64,000 nucleotides of DNA from Marivirga aurantiaca (GTDB lineage Bacteria; Bacteroidota; Bacteroidia; Cytophagales; Cyclobacteriaceae), in assembly GCF_016679925.1 (NCBI RefSeq), contig NZ_JAEQBW010000005.1:274726-338725 (forward strand). The letters run 5' to 3'. Position numbers and translations under genes: made by a program. Shown piece after piece: positions 28,947 through 37,600 of the stretch; the stretch's first letter is position 1; each line of letters starts with the position of its first letter. Under the pieces are notes generated by a model. That model made no database searches. It worked only from the letters and a program-made list of their open reading frames with translations, and had not been told where the DNA came from.

Positions 28947-29529
28947 TATTCGGTCCGCTAATGATGAGAGCGAAGGGAGCTTTTTACCAACAGACTGCTT
29001 CTCATGAATTCGGCTGGCACGGAATTGCCTATTCTCTATAACCAGTAGGGGCAAAAAATTGTTATTTACCCAACTCAATGCTTGGAAATAATGAAAATTG
29101 ATTCCCTTAATCAACTCTTTACTGCTCTCTTGTGAGGACACAAGAGAGGGCGAGCGGGTAATGTCGTTAAGCTTTTATTAAAACCTCAACCTTTAATCCT
29201 TCTCCGAAGTGAGAAGGAAGATTGTCTTAACGACATTGGGTGAGCAGGGAGCCGATTGCCGACAAAGCCCATGTCGGTACCTTACAAAGGTCAGACATGT
29301 TTAAAATGGGCAGTGTAGTATTAAACCAAAATGTCTGACGTTTTCATCGTACCGACATCTGGTACTGCTAAATATCTGAGAAATTCCTGAAAAATAAATA
29401 CTCTTTCTACCCTTAGTTTTAGCGTAGCGAACTGCCCTATAAAACTGGGACTGTGACTCAGTATGCTATACACAGTTTCAAACCGGACATGAGTCCAACC
29501 TTTACAATGTTTTCTACAGGCCAGCTCAT
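28947..29529. other. 583-base intergenic region full of inverted repeats
   Basis: Between convergent genes. Contains a 10-bp hairpin (29125-29134/29139-29148), a 12-bp inverted pair (29160-29171/29226-29237) enclosing a 7-bp hairpin (29198-29204/29211-29217), a 10-bp pair (29271-29280/29349-29358) enclosing a 9-bp pair (29290-29298/29331-29339), and one copy of a dispersed repeat (29401-29484). No convincing coding region. Confidence 0.7.
29401..29484 (-). repeat. Dispersed structured repeat R1, copy A
   Basis: About 84 bases; its reverse complement matches 61541-61630 across nearly its whole length, apart from a short indel and scattered substitutions. Internal landmarks are ACTGAGTCACAG, AGTTTTATAGGGCA and CGCTAAAACTA; AGTTTTA and TAAAACT are inverted within the unit. 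Confidence 0.8.
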
Positions 29530-30009
29530 TTAGAACAAGAGCTCTGCTAATTCTACCAATACTAACCAGCCTAAATAGCATAAAACTGCTATAATTACCA
29601 CAACGACAAAGATTACAAGTGCCAATAGCCCTTTACCAGAGCCCTGATGTTTTCCTTCCTCATAATACTCCTGTAGCAATCGAAGATTTTTCATATTGGA
29701 TTTATACCACACATCAAAAAGGGTTCCCAGTATTGGAATAGAGCCAACAATTGCATCAATAGAAGAATTAATAAGCATCTTTATCACCACATTGCCACTG
29801 GCTCCATTCCGGTAAACTGTATAAATAATGGCCAAAGAAACTGCATAAGTTCCTAAATCCCCCAAGCCGGGAAATATGCTGAACAAAGGATCCAGACCGA
29901 ATTTGATTGAAGTGGATGGAATAGTAAATTGCGAATCCAGAAGTCGAGACATCCTTCTGATCCATTTAAAACCCGGCTTTCCAACATGTTGCCTGTTATT
30001 CTTGCTCAT
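29530..30009 (-). CDS. DUF4112 domain membrane protein
   Basis: 159 residues. Typical DUF4112 landmarks are LLDSQFTIPSTSIKFGLDPLFSIFPGLGDL and the mirrored SIDAIVGSIPILGTLFDVWYKSNMKN, i.e. two related hydrophobic hairpins each with P-x-x-G-D/T. A third hydrophobic segment lies at the C-terminus (ALVIFVVVVIIAVLCYLGWLV). Membrane protein of unknown role, convergent with the DUF1206 operon. Confidence 0.88.
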   Translation of the reverse strand: MSKNNRQHVGKPGFKWIRRMSRLLDSQFTIPSTSIKFGLDPLFSIFPGLGDLGTYAVSLAIIYTVYRNGASGNVVIKMLINSSIDAIVGSIPILGTLFDVWYKSNMKNLRLLQEYYEEGKHQGSGKGLLALVIFVVVVIIAVLCYLGWLVLVELAELLF

Positions 30010-30150
30010 AAAAATGGTTTCTGACGGTCAAACAATATTATTTTAAAAGAGTAAACAATAATGATCTTTCACTGAAAAAAAATTGCTAGGTGATATACAT
30101 CATTACGCATATTTCCTTAATGTTGTGTTGTTAATCAGAAAAAACCTGAT

Positions 30151-31509
30151 ATGTCAGAGAACGAACTATTAGATCAGATAGCCAAAAGAAACCCTCATGA
30201 ATCCGAATTCTTGCAAGCAGTAGAGGAAGTGGTTTCTTCAGTAGGCAAAGTACTTCGGAAACATCCGGAATATCATCAGTTAAAAATATTAGAGCGAATG
30301 GCCGAGCCCGAGAGGTTAATTTCTTTTCGGGTAAACTGGCTTGATGATGAGGGAAATGTACAGGTAAACAGAGGCTATAGAATTCAAATGAACAGTGCCC
30401 TTGGCCCATATAAAGGAGGCTTGCGTTTTCACCCATCAGTGAACCAAAGTATTTTGAAATTTTTGGCATTTGAACAAATTTTTAAAAATGCCCTTACAGG
30501 TTTGCCATTAGGTGGTGGAAAAGGTGGTGCAGATTTTGACCCTAAAGGAAAATCTGACCAGGAAATCATGCGGTTTTGCCAGGCGTTTATGACCGAATTA
30601 TATCGACATATTGGCCATTTTACAGATGTGCCGGCTGGTGATATTGGTGTTGGCGGAAGAGAAATAGGGTATCTGTTTGGTGCTTATAAGAAATTGCAAA
30701 ATGAATTTACGGGAGTGTTAACAGGTAAAGGTCATAAATGGGGAGGAAGCCTCATTCGGCCGGAAGCCACCGGTTATGGCCTGGTTTATTTTGCGGAAAA
30801 TATGATGAGCAGTGTGGGGGATACCCTAAAAGGCAAGACCTGCCTGGTTTCAGGTGCAGGAAATGTAGCACAATATACAATTGAGAAATTAATTCAATTG
30901 GGAGCAAAACCAATCACTGTTTCCGATTCTTCCGGTTTTATTTATGATAAAGATGGTATTGACGCTGAAAAACTGGAACATATTAATTACATAAAAAATG
31001 TATGCAGGGGAAGGATAGCAGAATATACTGAGAAATATGAAAGTGCAGAATATACTGATACTGATCCTTCCGCTGATTTTAACTCATTATGGAAAATTAA
31101 GGCCGATTGCGCCTTCCCTTGTGCCACTCAGAATGAAATATTGCTGAAAGATGCAAAGAGTCTGACTAAAAACGGAGTTAAGTTAGTAGCTGAAGGAGCC
31201 AATATGCCTACTTCAGCAGACGCTATTGATATTTTTCAGGAATCAAAAACCCTATATGCCCCCGGAAAAGCCTGTAATGCCGGTGGTGTAGCTGTATCCG
31301 GATTGGAAATGACACAAAATAGAATGGGTGTCTATTGGACAAGGGAAGAGGTAGACGAAAGACTCAAAAACATTATGAAAAGAATACATGATGATTGTTT
31401 GAAAACTGCCAAAGAGTATGAATTAAGTGATCATAATTATATGGAAGCGGCCAATATTTTCGGCTTCCTAAAAGTAGCCGATGCTATGAAAGCACAGGGA
31501 GTATTTTAA
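30151..31509 (+). CDS. gdhA: NADP-type glutamate dehydrogenase
   Basis: 452 residues, full length for the hexameric family. Converts 2-oxoglutarate and ammonium to glutamate (ammonium assimilation). The dehydrogenase signature with catalytic Lys is in LPLGGGKGGADFDPKG, with the conserved YKGGLRFHP upstream and a Rossmann motif SGAGNVAQY in the nucleotide domain. DVPAGDIGVGGREIG is also typical. Stands alone with its own terminator. Confidence 0.97.
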   Translation: MSENELLDQIAKRNPHESEFLQAVEEVVSSVGKVLRKHPEYHQLKILERMAEPERLISFRVNWLDDEGNVQVNRGYRIQMNSALGPYKGGLRFHPSVNQSILKFLAFEQIFKNALTGLPLGGGKGGADFDPKGKSDQEIMRFCQAFMTELYRHIGHFTDVPAGDIGVGGREIGYLFGAYKKLQNEFTGVLTGKGHKWGGSLIRPEATGYGLVYFAENMMSSVGDTLKGKTCLVSGAGNVAQYTIEKLIQLGAKPITVSDSSGFIYDKDGIDAEKLEHINYIKNVCRGRIAEYTEKYESAEYTDTDPSADFNSLWKIKADCAFPCATQNEILLKDAKSLTKNGVKLVAEGANMPTSADAIDIFQESKTLYAPGKACNAGGVAVSGLEMTQNRMGVYWTREEVDERLKNIMKRIHDDCLKTAKEYELSDHNYMEAANIFGFLKVADAMKAQGVF

Positions 31510-31564
31510 ATTACTCAGAAATCAATTTCCAGGCAACTGTTAATGCCGTCTTAAAATAATGAGT

Positions 31565-31603
31565 GCCGAAGTAATCCATGAATTTTCAGCAGGTTACTTC
31601 GGC
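31565..31603. terminator. Terminator between gdhA and the convergent lipoprotein gene
   Basis: 10-bp perfect stem (31565-31574 with 31594-31603), 19-base loop, located 1 base before the leftward gene's stop region. Serves both directions at best weakly, since no long T run follows. Confidence 0.5.
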
Positions 31604-31604
31604 C

Positions 31605-32051
31605 TTACTTCAATTTTTCCAATTTAAAGGTATACTCACCTTGACCATCATCTACAACCATGTGAAAGCTGTTCCTGGAAAGTCGGGTTAGTTCTCCATA
31701 ATAAATAAAATCTGTCCCATTAATATGGTCGTAAAAACTCATTTCAAAATTGAAAACCCTATCATCATTCTCGTATCTATCCAAAAATAAAGTCCAGAAA
31801 CCATCAAAAATGGCATTCATGGAACTATCATCATAAAGTGCCGAATAATCAGGATAAAAGGTGATATAATCTCCTCTGTAATCATCCATTATGTTATTCC
31901 TAAACAAAGCATAATCTGCTTTATAGAATGCCTTTTTAAAGTACCAGGTGCCCGTAATTTTATCCTCTTTCCGATCTAAAATTTCCTCATCGGAGCAGGA
32001 AGCAAGGAAGACTGTAAACAGAAATAAACAAAGATATTTTAAATTTTTCAT
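31605..32051 (-). CDS. Lipocalin-like lipoprotein of unknown function
   Basis: 148 residues. Signal and lipobox VFLASC give lipidated Cys19. The mature part begins KITGTWYFKKAF and continues as beta strands rich in Tyr, Phe and Asp, in the style of lipocalin-like proteins. The GTW motif occurs at the position of the lipocalin first strand. Single-gene unit between gdhA and a divergent exchanger gene. Confidence 0.7.
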   Translation of the reverse strand: MKNLKYLCLFLFTVFLASCSDEEILDRKEDKITGTWYFKKAFYKADYALFRNNIMDDYRGDYITFYPDYSALYDDSSMNAIFDGFWTLFLDRYENDDRVFNFEMSFYDHINGTDFIYYGELTRLSRNSFHMVVDDGQGEYTFKLEKLK

Positions 32052-32182
32052 TATAAATAAAGTTGGATTTCATTGGTCACATCAAAAACCAAACCAAATC
32101 ATTTTAGCGTATCTCGTCTGCATTGCTGTTACTATTATTAGAATTATTGTATAATTGTAAGCTAACCACCTAATAGTGATTA

Positions 32183-33226
32183 ATGGGGACATTGTTTATT
32201 TACATAGTAATCATCGTGGCCAGCTCCTGGATAGTTTGGAAGGGTGGAAGCCTATTGGAAGCGTCTTCAGAAAAACTAGCAGAATATTATCGCTTGCCTC
32301 CTCTGGTACAGGGTACAATTATTACTGCCGTTGGTTCCAGTTTCCCGGAATTAGCAGCAACGGTATTATCTACTTCTATTCATGGAAAGTTTGACTTGGG
32401 AGTTGCTGCAATAGTAGGCTCCGCTATATTTAATATTCTAGTAATCCCCGGACTCTCAGGACTGATAGTTAAACGGATGCCAACGGATATAATGCTTATC
32501 TATAAAGATGTTCAGTATTATGTGATTTCAGTGGCTGTATTAATGATTGCATTCACTTTGGCTGTTATTTATTATCCTATTACTACTGATTCGGCCAATA
32601 TAGTTGGTACCATGACCCGATGGATAGCTATAATCCCCATTGCTTTTTATCTCTTGTATTTATTTATCCAAAGCATGGAAACACGGGATTTCAGACGGAA
32701 TGTAGAAAAAAGAGAAGTGTTGGGCATTGAAAAGAATCATGTAAACATTGCCAAAGAATGGGGGAAATTAGTGTTGAGTTTAGTGCTGATAATAGGTAGT
32801 GTGGAAGGCTTAGTGAGTGGTGCTATATTTTTAGGAGAATTCTTCAACACTCCGGATTTTATATGGGGAGTAACTATTGTAGCCGGGGCCACCAGTATCC
32901 CTGATGCTGTGGTAAGTATCAGGATTGCCCGGAAGTTTCAAGGTTCAGTAAGTCTGGGCAATGTATTGGGAAGCAACATCTTTGATTTATTAGTTGCTGT
33001 TCCTGTAGGGGTACTCATTGCAGGCACAGCCGCAGTCAATTTTACGGTGGCCGCACCTTTAATGCTGTTCTTAGGAGTGATTACCATTATCCTTTTTGTA
33101 TTTCTCAGAACAAATCTGGCTTTGATCCAATGGGAAGCCATTGTTTTATTAATTCTCTATATTTTATTTGTTGCCTGGATGATACTGGAAACAATGGGAA
33201 TTACCTCTTTAGTCATTAAAGGTTAA
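32183..33226 (+). CDS. Sodium/calcium exchanger family (CaCA) membrane protein
   Basis: 347 residues, about ten hydrophobic helices arranged as two inverted halves. The alpha-1 repeat contains TAVGSSFPELAATV and the alpha-2 repeat contains GATSIPDAVVSI, the paired ion-binding motifs of the YrbG/CaCA family. The second motif has Asp where bacterial YrbG-type proteins usually have Glu. Expected to exchange Ca2+ or another cation for Na+ or H+. The central loop is cytoplasmic and charged (METRDFRRNVEKRE). Confidence 0.88.
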   Translation: MGTLFIYIVIIVASSWIVWKGGSLLEASSEKLAEYYRLPPLVQGTIITAVGSSFPELAATVLSTSIHGKFDLGVAAIVGSAIFNILVIPGLSGLIVKRMPTDIMLIYKDVQYYVISVAVLMIAFTLAVIYYPITTDSANIVGTMTRWIAIIPIAFYLLYLFIQSMETRDFRRNVEKREVLGIEKNHVNIAKEWGKLVLSLVLIIGSVEGLVSGAIFLGEFFNTPDFIWGVTIVAGATSIPDAVVSIRIARKFQGSVSLGNVLGSNIFDLLVAVPVGVLIAGTAAVNFTVAAPLMLFLGVITIILFVFLRTNLALIQWEAIVLLILYILFVAWMILETMGITSLVIKG

Positions 33227-33233
33227 GACAAAA

Positions 33234-33259
33234 AGGCTCATAATTTCACTTATGAGCCT
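33234..33259. terminator. Terminator between exchanger and dipeptidase genes
   Basis: Perfect 10-bp stem (33234-33243 with 33250-33259), 6-base loop. On the minus strand a run of five T follows, a standard terminator for the leftward operon. Confidence 0.8.
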
Positions 33260-33287
33260 CTTAATGATTAATCATTACTAAAATTAT

Positions 33288-34667
33288 TTACTTCTTAATT
33301 TCTGCGAAGTACTGATGAAACAAAGCAACCGTTTCAATACCCTTCAGATAGTTCTCTACTCCAAAGCTTTCATTAGGAGAGTGAATTGCATCAGAGTTTA
33401 ATCCAAAGCCCATTAAAATACTGTCTAATCCTAATACATCTTTAAACAAAGAAACAATTGGGATACTTCCTCCTTCGTGAGTTGGGATTGGCTTTTTACC
33501 CCATACTGCTTCAAAAGCTTTTTCTGCCGCATGATACGCATCAGAATCTGTAGGTGTAACAGCAGGCATTCCTCCATGATGTGGAGTTACTTTTACTTTT
33601 ACACTTTTAGGGGCTATTGATTCAAAATGTTTCTTAAATAATTCTGTAATTTCCTTATGGTTCTGATCAGGTACCAGGCGCATAGAAATTTTTGCATAAG
33701 CTTTTGATGGCAATACCGTTTTTGCACCTTCTTTTATATAGCCTCCCCAAATTCCATTAACATCTAAAGTAGGCCTTATTCCCTGACGCTCTAAGGTGTT
33801 ATAACTAGCTTCACCTTCTACATCATCAATTTTAAGATCTCTTTTAAAATCTTCCAAATTGAAAGGCGCTTTGTTCATTTCCTTTCTTTGTGCTTCAGTA
33901 AGTTCCACTACTTTATCATAAAAGCCGGGAACTGTAATTTTCTTGTTTTCATCCTGCAAAGAAGCAATCATTCGGCAAAGCACATTAATAGGGTTAGCAA
34001 CAGCCCCACCATACACACCGGAATGCAAATCACGGTTGGGCCCGGTTACTTCTACTTCCAAATAGCTTAACCCTTTTAAGCTTACAGCCATGGATGGATG
34101 CTCATTGGCAATCATTGAAGTATCAGAAATTACAATAACATCCGCATTAAGTTTTTCAGTATTTTCTTTAATAAATACTTCCAAATTTTCAGACCCCACT
34201 TCTTCTTCTCCTTCAATCATAAACTTGATGTTACAAGGTACCTCTTTGTTATGCATCATCATTTCAAATGCTTTCACATGGATATACATTTGACCCTTGT
34301 CATCTGCAGCACCCCTGGCTATAATTTTACCATCCTTTATAACCGGGTTAAACGGATCGGAGTCCCACAACTCATAAGGATCGGCAGGCTGAACATCATA
34401 ATGTCCGTATACCAAAACTGTGGGCAAACTTGGATCAATAATTTTATCAGCATACACTATCGGATAGCCAGCTGTCTCGCAAACCTCTATATTTTCCGCT
34501 CCTGCGGCTTCAAATTTGTTTTTCAAAAAATCGGCTGCCTTTAGCACATCATTTCTAAAATTTTTATCTGCACTTACACTGGGAATGCGGAGCAAGTCAA
34601 ACAATTCATCTAGAAAGCGTTGCTTATTTTCGCTTAAATATTGGCTGGTTTGTTCTTTTGTAATCAT
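33288..34667 (-). CDS. M20 family metallo-dipeptidase
   Basis: 459 residues, cytoplasmic (no signal). Zinc-site landmarks of the M20/CNDP-like group: VYGHYDVQP (His ligand and Asp), GAADDKGQ (bridging Asp), EGEEEVGSE (catalytic Glu and ligand Glu), ISDTS (Asp ligand) and a late His in AIHSPNES. A dimerisation lid domain lies in between (about 190-310). Cleaves dipeptides or similar short substrates. Lies 31 bases behind the giant exported-protein gene, probably the last gene of the tpiA-prmA operon. Confidence 0.93.
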   Translation of the reverse strand: MITKEQTSQYLSENKQRFLDELFDLLRIPSVSADKNFRNDVLKAADFLKNKFEAAGAENIEVCETAGYPIVYADKIIDPSLPTVLVYGHYDVQPADPYELWDSDPFNPVIKDGKIIARGAADDKGQMYIHVKAFEMMMHNKEVPCNIKFMIEGEEEVGSENLEVFIKENTEKLNADVIVISDTSMIANEHPSMAVSLKGLSYLEVEVTGPNRDLHSGVYGGAVANPINVLCRMIASLQDENKKITVPGFYDKVVELTEAQRKEMNKAPFNLEDFKRDLKIDDVEGEASYNTLERQGIRPTLDVNGIWGGYIKEGAKTVLPSKAYAKISMRLVPDQNHKEITELFKKHFESIAPKSVKVKVTPHHGGMPAVTPTDSDAYHAAEKAFEAVWGKKPIPTHEGGSIPIVSLFKDVLGLDSILMGFGLNSDAIHSPNESFGVENYLKGIETVALFHQYFAEIKK

Positions 34668-34698
34668 AAATTTTTGTTTCAGTAAACTATATTAAAAA

Positions 34699-37600
34699 TT
34701 AAAATCCATCGTCATCATCCGTTTCTTCAGGAGTGGTGGGTGTGGTTGGGGGTGGCAAAGGATCACTCCCCGTGGGCCCAGAAGAACTTACATTCCCTTC
34801 GGTAGCCATTTCCAGAAAATAAGGTGCGTCAATATCATAATACTTTCTTCTATATTCTTCCACAAAGTTGGTCACTTCTAACTTATCCCCGGTGAGGAAT
34901 ACAAACTCCCCTATCTTGGCTTTGGTGGCTTTAGATTTCTTATCTATAATATCGTTTGCAACCGGATTTGAAGAGAAGAATATCAATCGATCCTCCTCAT
35001 AATGGAAGAAATACCAGCATGAAGGGGAAACCTGCAAGAAAATTCTGATGGACGTACCCATTTCTTTCTTATCTATTTCTACAAATCCATCAATATTGGC
35101 ATTTACATCAGTGGCTCCTGTATTGGAGAATCCAATTTTGCCCACATTGTACCATGCAGAATTTTCGGTAGACCATTTCAAATCCAGGCTGGTGATATTT
35201 AAGGTTTTGGTTAAAGCTGACGACATTGTATGCAAAGGAATATAATCATTGAATATTCCCTCTTCATATTTCCTGGCTGTTTGATCGCCTGCAAGCTCCG
35301 CCAGCTTAGGTAGCAATCTATCCAAATCCTTTGTTGCTTCCGGTAACCCAAGACGGCCTACCACTTCCAACATATCATTTCCCATTACAGGAGTCAATGA
35401 TTTGGGCAAATCAAACTCCGCTGTTAACATGATATTAAACAGAAATTCCTGTTGCAGCAAATCTCCTGAGCCGGAACCGGCACTTCTGAATTCCGCTTCT
35501 TTTCTTCCATTTATAAAATTGAGCGGCCCCTCAAACTCAATTTTTTGTTCTTGTTCATTAAAGGCAAAATATTTTCCGGAATAGGAATTGCCAATGCTCT
35601 TTTCCTTATTCTCAATTTTAAATTGATCAGTTGAAGCCTGATAAGCCAACAGACCGCTTGGTTTAAAGAAATCCTGATCAGAAGGATCCCTCTTATCATT
35701 GATAAAGGTGGCATAAAGTTCACTGGTTTCACTATCAAAATGGATTCCCGCTTGTAAAGGATTTCCCATTTCAGTCACGCTTTCATCAAAATCAAAAACC
35801 ACTTCCTTGGCACTTCCATCACTTTTATAACGTATCCAGGTATCATAATTAGGAATGTTCTTTAAATCCAGCTGCACATACCCTTCCAGGTTCAATGCCG
35901 GTTTATCCGCATACATGGTTATATCACCTTTATAATACATTCCGGGACTAATAAGCATCCTGTCATCAACCACTACTTTGCCAGAAGAAACCGTCCGCAA
36001 TTTCTCAATTCCCTTTTTAGTAACAGGGGCAGGTTCAAGTGTAAATTTTCCCATTTTAATAGAGAAAGTATCGCCAATGGAATTAACATATCGGTATGTA
36101 GCATCTCCTTCAAATTTATTTCTTGAGATAATATCTATCTCTCCATCATATAAATTATGATAAGCAGTAAGGGTATCTAAAGTTAAAGTAGCCTCATACA
36201 ATTTGTTCATAGTAGCATTTTCTCCTATCGTCACCTTTCCTCCTCCCGGGGTTATGAGTGCATCAGCCACTTGAATGTGAGGAATTCCGGATACGATTAA
36301 AGACAGATCGTCTATATCATAAACCGCTTCTGTTGCATTAAATACCAGAGAATCCTGATCAGGATTAGTAGAATAGAAATAAGAGTTTTTAATCGGAACG
36401 TCCTGAGGCTTTTTCATCATCACTAACTTCTCATCCAGTTTCCATTCCGCTGAAGGAATAGATGTTTTATAGCTCGCATAAGGGAAATTAAGAGCCGCAT
36501 CCCCCTCTACTTCAGGGTTGATGTTGGCAACGTTTTTAGAAAAATCAAAGTTAAGCTTTACATTATCCGAAGCCAATGCAGGAATGGTGTCGTTCGATTC
36601 TATTATAAAATCAGCATTTCGTGCAGCAAATCCCAGTTCTTTAAAGGTATAATGATTGGAGTTAGTTTTTGAGCCTCTTGTTGCCAGTTTACCTTCTCCA
36701 TATAATCCTCTTTGGGATATCACTGTTCTTCCACTGAGGGAAGCTGTCTCATTATACATTTTAAAAGGCTCAGATTTATTACTCAAATAGAGACTGTCCT
36801 TGGAAGTCAGCCAACGCATATCGAAGTTTACGATTTCCATATCAGGAAAAGAAGTTCCCTCCCAGTCACCGGATTCCATTTTGGCATAAGTACCCACAGC
36901 ATTTATTGAATCTTTAAAAAAGGTGAAATTGGGTGAATTAATGGTAGTACTTAAAAATTCTATTTTATCACCACCTCGGAGGCCTTGGTTGTCAAGTTTC
37001 AGGTTTCCATAAAACCTTGCTGTTCCCTCTAATAAATCTATCCCCTCTACCGGAAGTGGATGGTTAAAACCCAAAGATTTATCAGGCATTACCCTCAGTT
37101 TCTCGCTAAACTCAGGAAATATTCCTCCGGAGTGGAAGGTTCCTTCAAAAGCAATCGAATTAGGATCGCTGCTACTCACCGAATCTATTGTGAATGGAGG
37201 GATAATGAAATACAAACTTTTGTCATAAACACCATCCAGGATTTCTTCCCCAAGGAAATAAACCGTTGCTCCTTTTGTAGCATTAAATATTGGGTAACTC
37301 GGATATTCCTTGGTAGCCGATTTGTTATCAGGTTTATTGATATAAAGTACTCCAGCTGTTTCTACCAATTGGTTTTGAAGCTTTTCTTTATCAGACTGCT
37401 TCACTTTTTTGGCATCTTTGGCCAGGTTAAATTGAATCCTGTCTATTTGAGGCATAGAAATTAAAAAACTATCGTAGTCCATTTCAAATTCAGCGCCTAC
37501 ATATTCGTAATTTCCAGCATACACTGTTCCGTTAAACTGAACATCCCTATTTTTTTTTAACACCACTATCCCACTGTCAGGCTTTACGCTTACACCTAAT

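Noticed and set aside
29321..29581. 86-codon leftward frame at the end of the DUF4112 gene
   Set aside because: It runs through dispersed repeat copy A and overlaps the DUF4112 gene; best explained by the repeat.
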